Source: an uncultured Porphyromonas sp. (lineage in GTDB: Bacteria; Bacteroidota; Bacteroidia; Bacteroidales; Porphyromonadaceae). From it: 11,890 nucleotides of DNA. Shown piece after piece: positions 1-7,078 of this stretch (the stretch's first letter is position 1; each line of letters opens with the position of its first letter). The notes beneath the pieces were generated by a model. The model was not told the DNA's origin, did not search any database, and saw only the letters and a list, made by a program, of their open reading frames with translations. Both the position numbers and the translations under genes were made by a program. The stretch lies in NCBI GenBank assembly GCA_946997275.1, contig CAMPUN010000011.1, forward strand, positions 1 to 11,890. The letters are read 5' to 3'.

Positions 1-1736
1 TACGAGGCAACCAACTATCTTCGATCAATTTGGAGTCAACGCCTCTACTAGAGGAACTCTACATACGAGAGAATAATCTTAAGAGTATAGACCTGTCTAG
101 CGTTCCCGCCCTGCGAGAGCTAGCTCTATCTCACAATCCTCTGAAGGCTCCGATAGACTTAAGCCATACACCAAGGCTTGTCAAGCTATACCTTGGAGGG
201 TTAGGGTTAAATCAGATAGACCTCTCTAGTTGCCCTGAGCTGTACCAATTTGAGGCTGAGAGAAATCACTTAGAGAGTATTGACATAAGCCACTGTCGTA
301 AGATCGGTATCATAAAGATCGCGCACAATAACTTTGATGCTTCTTCACTGACGAGGCTTTATCAGAGCCTTCCGAAGCCAGACAGAAAAGTAGACTGGAT
401 TAATCTAACCATCGAGGAAAATCCAGGAGCTACTACCAGCTACACAGATATCGCTATAGCTCATGGGTGGCGAGTAGATGTAGCGGGTGATGGGTCTGGA
501 GCTCTTGCACTGCCACCACATCTCCTACTGGAGACCAAGAGGGGCTATTATGACAAAATCAACCTTAAGGTGCAAAGCCGACAGCCACTACAGGTGTGGG
601 GCACTACACTTACGGAAAGTGGAGAGTACCAGCTATACGCATCCAAGATCTTAATCGTTGGAGAGGTAGAGGAGCTGAACGTGACAAAGTCCGACCTTGT
701 CAAGCTTACTACGCTACACGCTCCAAGTCTAGAGAAGTTAGACTGCTCCGAAAATCATCTTGAGTCACTAGATGTAAGTCCATTTAAAGCTCTCAAGACC
801 TTGCTCTGCTTTAGAAACAAGTTGACTCACTTGACGCTTACGGGCTGTCGTAATCTAGAGTGGCTAAACTGTACGGACAACATACTTACAGAACTAGACC
901 TGTCAGGACTGTCACGTCTCAAGATCCTCTTTTGTACCTTTAATAAGCTTACTAGCTTATCTACTGAGGGACTCACAGGGCTTACGCTGCTAGACTGTGG
1001 CGCTAATCGCATCAAAAGCTTAGATCTCTCCAAGGCGCCAGCTATACGCGAGCTGGACTGCTCAAACAATAAGGTCCTTGACGACCTGTCTCTCCAAGGG
1101 TGTCGATCTTTAGCATCTTTAGATTGTAGTGGTAATGCGCTGACTCATCTCTCCCTAGAGGGTTTGACTAGACTAGAGCAACTGAGATGCTATAGAAATG
1201 GGCTTACTGAACTAGACTTCTCATCCTCTCCCCGACTAGAGGCAGTCGCACTGGACTGCAATCAGATCGGAGAGCAAGCGATGGACAGACTGCTTCAGAC
1301 GTTGCCTCAAAGGAGCCCTACTCAACGTCCAGCAGCAGAGATACGTGTCTTAGACCTTAAAAAACCATCTGAAGCGAATGTCTGTTTGCAAAGCTCTGTC
1401 GATAAAGCTCGAAAGAAGAACTGGCTCGTTATGGCTTTTAATGGAGAGCGAGACATACCCTATGAGGGTACGCCATCGGGGATCGTAACACTTCCATCAA
1501 AGGGTGTGGAGAGTCTACTCTTTTATCCTACGATCACTGATGGTATAGTCTATCTATCCGACAGGACTCAGCAAATGATCGCTTTAAGTCCTCTCGACAT
1601 ATATAACCTAAGTGGAGAGCATGTCTTACGAATTGCTTCCTCCAGTAGATGTCAAGAGATAGACCTTTCCACCCTGCCTCATGGAGCATATCTCCTAGCT
1701 CTAGGGGGCTACACGGCAATAATAACACTACACTAA
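1..1736 (+). CDS. Leucine-rich-repeat surface protein with T9SS type A sorting domain, 5'-partial
   Basis: The frame is open to the window edge: the first whole codon is at 3-5 and LRR residues are already readable there, so the start and signal peptide lie outside. Visible residues are counted from that codon (577 aa). A first LRR array (about 1-115) ends in a cap with a Leu-Pro motif and NPG/GWRVD (about 116-160). A beta-rich linker follows (about 165-240), then a second array (about 240-420) of 21-residue InlJ-like repeats of the form LxxLxCxxNxLTxLDLS. A second cap (LLQTLP) follows, then a C-terminal beta domain (about 500-577) with YPT, a DIYNLSG-like strand and an LPHGAYLL-like strand. 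This tail matches the type A sorting domain of T9SS cargo, so I infer outer-surface display and a binding or adhesion role. The ligand is unknown. The last residues (TAIITLH) lack the basic end common in this domain. A TTG at 30 is an in-frame codon, not a plausible start. Confidence 0.87.
   Translation, partial: RGNQLSSINLESTPLLEELYIRENNLKSIDLSSVPALRELALSHNPLKAPIDLSHTPRLVKLYLGGLGLNQIDLSSCPELYQFEAERNHLESIDISHCRKIGIIKIAHNNFDASSLTRLYQSLPKPDRKVDWINLTIEENPGATTSYTDIAIAHGWRVDVAGDGSGALALPPHLLLETKRGYYDKINLKVQSRQPLQVWGTTLTESGEYQLYASKILIVGEVEELNVTKSDLVKLTTLHAPSLEKLDCSENHLESLDVSPFKALKTLLCFRNKLTHLTLTGCRNLEWLNCTDNILTELDLSGLSRLKILFCTFNKLTSLSTEGLTGLTLLDCGANRIKSLDLSKAPAIRELDCSNNKVLDDLSLQGCRSLASLDCSGNALTHLSLEGLTRLEQLRCYRNGLTELDFSSSPRLEAVALDCNQIGEQAMDRLLQTLPQRSPTQRPAAEIRVLDLKKPSEANVCLQSSVDKARKKNWLVMAFNGERDIPYEGTPSGIVTLPSKGVESLLFYPTITDGIVYLSDRTQQMIALSPLDIYNLSGEHVLRIASSSRCQEIDLSTLPHGAYLLALGGYTAIITLH
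717..1260 (+). repeat. InlJ-like cysteine-ladder LRR array
   Basis: This is a protein-level tandem repeat inside the first LRR gene. Eight consecutive repeats place a cysteine at the same position before the conserved Asn, for example LDCSEN, LNCTDN, LDCGAN and LDCSGN. The first Cys codon is at 744-746 and the last at 1188-1190. Spacing between successive cysteines is 21, 21, 21, 21, 21, 22 and 21 residues. In Listeria InlJ such cysteines stack into a ladder along the LRR solenoid; the same fold is inferred here. The first array of this gene and the array of the next gene lack the ladder. Confidence 0.8.
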
Positions 1737-1753
1737 TCATAATCCGTAAAGCT

Positions 1754-3985
1754 ATGAAACATCTTCGTGTACTACTCTTCTTAACTGTACTCCTTACTAG
1801 TCTAGGAGTCTTATCCGCACAAGAGGTCTATACCTTTGTCAATGAATCGCCTGGACAGCTAGCAACTGCCCTTGAGAGTCGCTCTGACCTTATCCACATG
1901 AAGGTCAGTGGGGCGCTCAACGATGCCGATATGAAGGCGATACAAAAACAATATAACCTAAAGACGCTTGACCTGCGAGACGCAAGCATCCTCAAGGGCA
2001 AGGTGGGCTTCAAGGAGTATGAAGCAGACGAGCTGTCGGGGGCCTTTAGCTTTCTTCCTCTGGAGGAACTAACACTACCGAGCTCTCTGAAAAAGCTCCA
2101 AGCAAAGGCCCTCTATAGTAATTCCGCTTCTCTCAAAAAGCTCATTGTCCCTTGTACGACGCCTCCCACTTGTGGGGCAGATGCTATCAAGGCTTATAGC
2201 TTTGAGAATTGCACGCTTTACGTGCCAAGCCGAGCTATCGATTCCTACAGAGCTACGGAGCCGTGGAGCAGTTTTACCAACATCCAGATAGATGAGGCGG
2301 GCACTCCAGGAGCTCCTACCTACACGATAGAGGGGGATACTATTACGCTCCATAGAGGAGAGGGGTATAAGCTGACGTTCAATAAGGAGCTGCCACAAGA
2401 AGCTAAGCTATCGGTGGAGGATCCAAACGTTGCCATCCTCAAGGGGGACTCCGTATTTGGTTCGCTCGTGGGCGTGACTCAGATTGTACTCACGGTAGGT
2501 GACGAGACGGATGTCGCCTACATCAAGGTTCCTGCTCAGTCTAACGAGTACATAGACCCTTACATCAATTGGTCTATGACAAAAGAGCAAATCCTTGCCG
2601 AGATAGGGCACTATCCTCATAAGGATGCTGAGACCCCTCCAGCTGGTTATGAGGCCATTGAGTTTGACTTTGGCAACAAAGGTCAGAAATACGTGCTGTA
2701 CTCCTTTAGCAAGTCTACTGGGCTTCTAGAGTCTGTCATCATTAGGTTTATAACGCCGATGGATTATAAAGACAGAAAAATGAATGCTTACTTTAGCGAG
2801 AGATTTAACCTCCAAATGAACGTGGAGGGCCTAACTAAGCGCTTTGTGAGAGGTGATATAACGCTTGATACGAAGGTTACGGACAATCTAGCGATGGCCT
2901 CTTTCAAACCTACTGTTACCTATCCCGTTGAGCCTACGGCCTCTCGCTTGACGCTCCACTCAACTAAGACTATCGGATCACGAATAAGTGTCTTTATCAA
3001 TTCAGACACCCCCTTTGCTATAGATAGAGGTGATGGACTGACATTGACTTACAACGGTGGTGAGTATGGATTTGGAGATCAGAAATCCCTCCCCGTTGTG
3101 GTGGCTGGCGACTCAATACGTATCATCGGAGGAACTATTACTAAGTTTGGAATACAAAATGGAGACTTGAAGGCCGTCATCCTTCCGAAAGGCAACTCCA
3201 TTAAATATCTCAACTTAACGAGGAATCACCTCTCCACTCTAGACCTCTCTTCATCTCCTCAGCTAGAGCACCTAGTCGTTTCAGACAATGCGCTCGGCGC
3301 ACTGGATGTGACTCACTGTCCTGAGCTACGCTATCTCTCTGCGTACTTTAACTTCCTAGACGAGCTCCATGTTAGCGGGTTGAAGAAGCTAGAGGTGCTG
3401 TACATCAATCACTCTAAGATTAAGCAAGTAGATCTCACGGGCTGTACATCTTTAGTCCAGTTGTGGATGTGCGACAATGCTATCAAGAAGCTAGTTATGC
3501 CTGAGAAGTATGATAATCTTCGAGCACTCTTCATGCGTAACACACGCTTATCTATTCCCGAGATAGAGACAATCCTTAGCAAGCTACCAGATGTAAGTCA
3601 TGAGGAGATAACGGCTGACAATGCTGTCTGGATGAGACAGCTCAAGCTCGAGCGTACTCCTGGCATCGAAAAGGTGCATCTCGCTGGTGTGATTGCTAAG
3701 GGATGGATCCCTGACATTAAGGGTATCGATGCTGGCGTTGAGAGTCTGACGACTGCACACGGATGTAAAGTTTATCCGACTATATCGTCAGGGTTACTCT
3801 ATGTAGATCGTTATGGTGAGACATCTCCTTGTAGCTATCAAATTGTGTCAGTGCAAGGTGAGGTCATTGCTACTGGGCTCTTGCAGCATGCGACAGAAGT
3901 ATTGCCTATCGATGACCTGCCTCAAGGCTCCTATTACCTTGTTCTCAAAGAGAGTGGTGAGAGCTATCCATTTGTCAGAGAGTAA
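1754..3985 (+). CDS. Secreted LRR protein with BspA-like N-terminus and T9SS type A sorting domain
   Basis: This 743-aa protein is probably exported by Sec and then displayed or released through T9SS. The ATG at 1754 is chosen because it begins a clear signal peptide (MKHLR, a hydrophobic stretch, then LSA|QE, likely cut after residue 22). An upstream in-frame ATG at 1649 would overlap the previous gene by 88 bp and add non-signal sequence. Residues about 68-178 look like a BspA-type LRR domain ending in an LYVPSRAIDSY motif and a Trp-containing end. About 188-260 look Ig-like, and 265-395 are a domain I do not recognise. A beta-rich linker (about 397-480) leads into five LRRs (about 481-595), a cap with a Leu-Pro motif (about 600-660), and a sorting domain (about 670-743) with VYPT, a YQIVSVQGE strand and LPQGSYYLV. 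It follows the previous LRR gene by 17 bp with no promoter visible in the gap, so the two are probably co-transcribed. The ligand is unknown. Confidence 0.88.
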   Translation: MKHLRVLLFLTVLLTSLGVLSAQEVYTFVNESPGQLATALESRSDLIHMKVSGALNDADMKAIQKQYNLKTLDLRDASILKGKVGFKEYEADELSGAFSFLPLEELTLPSSLKKLQAKALYSNSASLKKLIVPCTTPPTCGADAIKAYSFENCTLYVPSRAIDSYRATEPWSSFTNIQIDEAGTPGAPTYTIEGDTITLHRGEGYKLTFNKELPQEAKLSVEDPNVAILKGDSVFGSLVGVTQIVLTVGDETDVAYIKVPAQSNEYIDPYINWSMTKEQILAEIGHYPHKDAETPPAGYEAIEFDFGNKGQKYVLYSFSKSTGLLESVIIRFITPMDYKDRKMNAYFSERFNLQMNVEGLTKRFVRGDITLDTKVTDNLAMASFKPTVTYPVEPTASRLTLHSTKTIGSRISVFINSDTPFAIDRGDGLTLTYNGGEYGFGDQKSLPVVVAGDSIRIIGGTITKFGIQNGDLKAVILPKGNSIKYLNLTRNHLSTLDLSSSPQLEHLVVSDNALGALDVTHCPELRYLSAYFNFLDELHVSGLKKLEVLYINHSKIKQVDLTGCTSLVQLWMCDNAIKKLVMPEKYDNLRALFMRNTRLSIPEIETILSKLPDVSHEEITADNAVWMRQLKLERTPGIEKVHLAGVIAKGWIPDIKGIDAGVESLTTAHGCKVYPTISSGLLYVDRYGETSPCSYQIVSVQGEVIATGLLQHATEVLPIDDLPQGSYYLVLKESGESYPFVRE

Positions 3986-4045
3986 GCCTCACAAGAACCA
4001 ATACTAAACCAACAAAGTGATTCATCCGAGATACGGTGTGATCGC

Positions 4046-4138
4046 TTTCCTATAAGACCTGTTGATAGGGGGTGTCACTGATAGAGTGGCACCCCCTAAC
4101 TGATTTGTTGTTTCCCTTTCCTATAGGATCTGCTGAGA
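4046..4138. repeat. Imperfect direct repeat flanking the terminator hairpin
   Basis: Copy 1 (4046-4067) and copy 2 (4117-4138) both start TTTCCTATA and match at 18 of 22 positions, with an offset of 71 bp. Three of the four differences are transitions. The terminator stem-loop lies between them, and its first two bases overlap the end of copy 1. This could be a decayed duplication or part of an intergenic element. Function is unknown. Confidence 0.5.
4066..4098 (+). terminator. Rho-independent-type terminator of the LRR gene pair
   Basis: The arms TAGGGGGTGTCACT (4066-4079) and AGTGGCACCCCCTA (4085-4098) pair over 14 bp with one G-U wobble and a five-base loop, GATAG. The downstream plus-strand sequence is T-rich (GATTTGTTGTTT) but not a clean T run. 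The stem starts about 80 bp after the stop codon at 3985. On the minus strand no T-rich tail follows, so it is a weaker candidate for ending comEC transcription. Confidence 0.72.
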
Positions 4139-4200
4139 AGCTTGCAGATTTCAGGCTGACGTTGAGCGCACTAGAGTTCTGTCTCTAGGGGTTCTCTTAT

Positions 4201-4208
4201 TACCTTTG
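4201..4208 (+). promoter_or_regulatory. Bacteroidota-type -7 element facing comEC antisense
   Basis: TACCTTTG followed by CA fits the Bacteroidota primary sigma factor -7 consensus TAnnTTTG exactly. The upstream -33 TTTG box is only weakly matched, by TTCTG near 4177-4181. No plus-strand gene follows: the only nearby ATG (4283) opens a 13-codon frame. If active, it would make a short RNA or an antisense transcript to the comEC 3' end. It may equally be a chance match or the remnant of a lost gene. Confidence 0.42.
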
Positions 4209-4273
4209 CACCGTCTATTAGAAAGTACTTTTTGCCGTAAACCCGGGGTTAAGGGGCCCTGCAACGTGGTCCG

Positions 4274-5830
4274 CTAGACGCGGATGGGGCGAGGACGGGC
4301 TAGGAGGTACTGCACCCAGGCGTAGAGGAGGAGGTAGTAAGCGATGCAGAGCCAGAGCGGCATGGCGATGGTGAGCTGAGCGGTGAAGTGCTGCTCGAGG
4401 AGTGCCATCGCACCGCTGGTGAGGTCGCTCACGCCGACGAGGAGCATTGGTAGGAGCGTCGTGGGGAGCCCGAGGGCGAGGAGCCCCATGGTGACTAGTC
4501 CCGTGATGATGAGCAGCGTGGCGAGGGGCGACAGGAGGAGATTGGCGAGGAGTAGCCAGACAGCGGTGTTGCCGAAGCTTCGTGCGAGGATAGGCCAGAC
4601 GAAGAGTTGTACGGCTAAGGTCGTGACGATGAGGTAGTAGAGGTAGCTGACGATGCGGGAGCTACTCGGTGTGATGCGCTGGTTGAGTGCGCCCCAGGTG
4701 ACGAAGATGGCTAGCACCGCTCCGAAGCTGAGTTGCATGCCTACGTCAAAGATTGCGTAAGGAGAGACAATAAGTAGGAGGACGGCTGCCTGCGCCCATA
4801 CGTTGAGCCGATCGGTGGAGCGTCCCAAGAGCCGTGCCACGGCAAAGATGGAGAACATGAGCGAGGCACGGAGTGTCGGGATGGAGAGTCCGCAGACGAA
4901 AGCGTAGAGCCATACCGCTACGAGCGTGAGGCTCCAGCGCAGGAGGTAAGCGGTACGGACGTTGCGGATGAGTCGTAGCGGGTAGCGTATGAGCCAGTAG
5001 AAGAGTAGTAGGACGACTCCGACGTGAAAGCCACTGACAGACAGCAGGTGCGCAACGCCTACGGAGCGAAACTGCTTCTCTGCGACGGTCCCTTCGGAGC
5101 GATCGCCTAGGCAGATGGCACGGAGCGTCTCTCGCTGTAGTGGAGTGAGCCTGTCAATCTCGTCTAGTGTGCCACCGATGCGCTGCTGGAGGGTGTAGGC
5201 GTGGTAGCGTAATTGGTCCCAGAGCGACCAATGGGTAGTGCTTGGCGCATCGCAAGCTTCTGCTGTGGAGGTGGATAGCACGCCCGAGACCTTTCGTGAG
5301 AGGAGGTAGTGCTGATAGCTTGACGAGGAGACTTGGTCTAGAGGTGTGAGCCGTCCACGGACGAGGTAGCTAGTGCGAGGTGTGAGCTGTAGCGAGTCAT
5401 TATATAGGTATAGCATGATGCGCTGACCACTCCAGCGCACTAGGGATGCTCCGCTCGGGTCTGTTGCTTGCTCGATGATCGCCTCGGCACGGGAGCCCTG
5501 TTCGCGCGCTGTGGGCGGACGGGAGATGGTGACGAGGTAGGTCGTTCCCTCGTTGGATTGTGGGAGTTGCGCTACCCGTTCCCGTGGAATTGTTGCCAAA
5601 CAAGCTCCCATGCAGAGGAGCACTAAGTACCAAGCGGAGCCGGCGAGGAGCGCTTTGTGCCAAAGCCTAGAGAGGACGAGGAGGAGCGTCGCCACGGCGA
5701 TGCCGAGGAAGTACCACTGAGCCGCTAGTAGTCCGAGACTACCTAGATAAATGCCCAGCACTAGCGACAGAAGTGTCACCAATGCTGGGCGCATGATTGT
5801 GGCGTGTAGCCCTCGGACGAGGTAGCGCAA
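4274..5830 (-). CDS. comEC: ComEC/Rec2-family DNA uptake channel protein without nuclease-like domain
   Basis: ComEC proteins form the inner-membrane channel that carries single-stranded DNA into the cytoplasm during natural transformation. This 518-aa protein opens with hydrophobic segments (about 15-80) and a soluble DUF4131/OB-like region (about 85-190). The polytopic competence domain follows (about 225-510). Its hallmarks are ICLGDRS (239-245), HLLSVSGFHVG (261-271), LSIPTLRASL (315-324) and FDVGMQLSFG (361-370). It stops after the last membrane helices, so the C-terminal metallo-beta-lactamase-like domain of longer ComEC proteins is absent, and nothing resembling it is encoded downstream. 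Some ComEC lineages naturally lack that domain, so this is not necessarily a broken gene. It follows rpe by 6 bp and is the last gene of the run. The ATG at 5830 is used; a second ATG at 5794 (residue 13) is possible. Confidence 0.88.
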   Translation of the reverse strand: MRYLVRGLHATIMRPALVTLLSLVLGIYLGSLGLLAAQWYFLGIAVATLLLVLSRLWHKALLAGSAWYLVLLCMGACLATIPRERVAQLPQSNEGTTYLVTISRPPTAREQGSRAEAIIEQATDPSGASLVRWSGQRIMLYLYNDSLQLTPRTSYLVRGRLTPLDQVSSSSYQHYLLSRKVSGVLSTSTAEACDAPSTTHWSLWDQLRYHAYTLQQRIGGTLDEIDRLTPLQRETLRAICLGDRSEGTVAEKQFRSVGVAHLLSVSGFHVGVVLLLFYWLIRYPLRLIRNVRTAYLLRWSLTLVAVWLYAFVCGLSIPTLRASLMFSIFAVARLLGRSTDRLNVWAQAAVLLLIVSPYAIFDVGMQLSFGAVLAIFVTWGALNQRITPSSSRIVSYLYYLIVTTLAVQLFVWPILARSFGNTAVWLLLANLLLSPLATLLIITGLVTMGLLALGLPTTLLPMLLVGVSDLTSGAMALLEQHFTAQLTIAMPLWLCIAYYLLLYAWVQYLLARPRPIRV

Positions 5831-5836
5831 GGCGGC

Positions 5837-6484
5837 TTACAAGGCGTGTAGCTGTGCGATCATCTCTTGAGGGCTGGGCGCCTTAAAGACGGCACTGCCT
5901 GCCACGAGCGAGTCGGCACCCGCCTCGACGAGCTGGCGACCGGTCTCGAGGTTGACCCCGCCATCGACCTGTATGAGGGTGGAGAGACCTTGCTCTTGGA
6001 TCATTTTGCGCAGGCGCTCGACCTTGCGGATAGAATGCTCGATAAACTTTTGCCCACCATAGCCAGGGTTGACACTCATGAGGAGCACCATGTCGGCTTC
6101 GCAGAGGATGTCGGTGAGGAGCTCCACGGGGGTGTGCGGATTGAGCGTGACGGCTGGACGCATGCCCGCCTCACGGATAGCCCGCAGCGTGCGGTGCAGG
6201 TGAGGGCACACCTCGTAGTGTACATTCATAATGTGGATGCCGAGCTTGGCAAACTGATCGATGAACTTCCACGGCTCGACAATCATCAGATGCACGTCGA
6301 GAGGCTTCTGACAGATGGGGCGTATCGCCTCAATGATGGGAAAGCCAAAGGAGAGGTTCGGGACGAAGACACCATCCATCACGTCAATGTGGAGCCAGTC
6401 GCACTGACTCTCGTTGATCATCGTGATCTCATCGGCGAGATGCAGGAAGTCGGCACTGAGGAGGGAGGGAGATACAATAGCCAT
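5837..6484 (-). CDS. rpe: Ribulose-phosphate 3-epimerase
   Basis: This cytoplasmic TIM-barrel enzyme interconverts D-ribulose 5-phosphate and D-xylulose 5-phosphate in the pentose phosphate pathway. At 215 aa it is full length. The N-terminal SPSLLSADF is characteristic. The metal ligands are in place: His32 and Asp34 (HIDVMDG), His65 (DVHLM) and Asp174 (QVDGGV). Asp34 and Asp174 are the expected acid/base pair. The phosphate loops NPGYGGQKF (139-147) and VAGSAVF near the C-terminus are also intact. It lies 36 bp after the FAH-family gene and 6 bp before comEC. A long antisense frame covers the whole gene but is judged to be a composition shadow. Confidence 0.96.
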   Translation of the reverse strand: MAIVSPSLLSADFLHLADEITMINESQCDWLHIDVMDGVFVPNLSFGFPIIEAIRPICQKPLDVHLMIVEPWKFIDQFAKLGIHIMNVHYEVCPHLHRTLRAIREAGMRPAVTLNPHTPVELLTDILCEADMVLLMSVNPGYGGQKFIEHSIRKVERLRKMIQEQGLSTLIQVDGGVNLETGRQLVEAGADSLVAGSAVFKAPSPQEMIAQLHAL

Positions 6485-6520
6485 AGTGAAGGGGTTTTTA
6501 GACGATTCGATATAGATGCT

Positions 6521-7078
6521 TTACTTGATGCGTAGTAGGGTAGTGGAGCGGAGCCTTTCGCCAGCCTGTAGTGTCAGGGAGAGCTGTTGCTCGGGGGCAA
6601 TGGCGGGAGCCGCTGTTATGGGGATAGCGTTGAGTAGGAGTACGTCGCCTGTGTGAATGGTGAGGCACTCGGAGAGGAGCGAGATCGCTTGGCAGACCGC
6701 TGTACGGGAGAGCGTCCAGCTCTGCTCGGAGAGGGTCAGCGTGTAGTGCTCTGCGAGCGCTGTGTCAAGGGGTTGCCAGTCGAGGACTACGGCACTGCCG
6801 TCGTACACCTTAGCACGCTCCCACGGAGCGCTCGCCTTGCGTAGCTCAGCTAGCAACGAGCGACAGGTGATGTCCCAGCCAGCAGCGCACGACTCAATGT
6901 ACCGCTCGGCAAAGGGTGGCGCCACGCACTTGCCCGTTCGTCCTATCTTGATGGCGAGCGAAGGGATGGCGCACCACTCCGCTTCGAGGTGTGGAACGAA
7001 GAAGGGGTAGCCTGGGCGAAGGAGTGCTTCGCCTTTGTAAAAGAGCCGAGACTCGTCGTCTATGCCGTAGACCTTCAT
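6521..7078 (-). CDS. Small fumarylacetoacetate hydrolase (FAH) family protein
   Basis: This is a 185-aa member of the FAH superfamily of divalent-metal enzymes that hydrolyse or decarboxylate beta-dicarbonyl acids (acylpyruvase and oxaloacetate decarboxylase types). The likely metal ligands are present: Glu32 and Glu34 in PHLEAEW, and Asp69 in GWDIT. Other family landmarks are IGRTGK (45-50), PWERAK with Lys90 (85-90), and TGDVLLLN (143-150), which stands where most members have TGTP. It resembles the short Bacteroidota branch of about 200 residues but is somewhat shorter, and its N-terminus lacks the usual opening with GxNY. The substrate cannot be predicted. The ATG overlaps the rfbB stop as ATGA, which fixes the start and suggests translational coupling. 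The weak TGTP region leaves open that activity is altered. Confidence 0.76.
   Translation of the reverse strand: MKVYGIDDESRLFYKGEALLRPGYPFFVPHLEAEWCAIPSLAIKIGRTGKCVAPPFAERYIESCAAGWDITCRSLLAELRKASAPWERAKVYDGSAVVLDWQPLDTALAEHYTLTLSEQSWTLSRTAVCQAISLLSECLTIHTGDVLLLNAIPITAAPAIAPEQQLSLTLQAGERLRSTTLLRIK

Larger units (their letters stand above)
3986..4273. other. Convergent intergenic region
   Basis: This 288-bp stretch separates the end of the LRR gene pair from the end of comEC. I find no credible coding sequence and no tRNA-like cloverleaf. It contains the terminator hairpin, an imperfect direct repeat around that hairpin, a promoter-like TACCTTTG site at 4201-4208, and a 10-bp perfect palindrome AAAGTACTTT at 4222-4231. 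Two very short, nearly abutting palindromes (AACCCGGGGTT and AGGGGCCCT) lie at about 4239-4260. No clear terminator for comEC is visible on the minus strand. Confidence 0.8.

Noticed and set aside
1649..1753. Earlier start for the second LRR gene.
   Set aside because: It overlaps the previous gene's sorting domain, while the ATG at 1754 gives a clean signal peptide.
4128..4149. Second hairpin, ATCTGC and GCAGAT with a ten-base loop.
   Set aside because: Six base pairs around a ten-base loop with no T-rich tail is too weak to call a terminator or a structured RNA.
6485..6520. Internal promoter in the 36-bp gap before rpe.
   Set aside because: No TAnnTTTG match on the minus strand. The gap is merely AT-richer than its surroundings.
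5867..6535. 222-codon open frame on the plus strand covering almost all of rpe.
   Set aside because: It is exactly antisense to a fully conserved epimerase and rich in Asp, His, Glu and Leu, as expected from the complement of high-GC codons. It has no recognisable domain.
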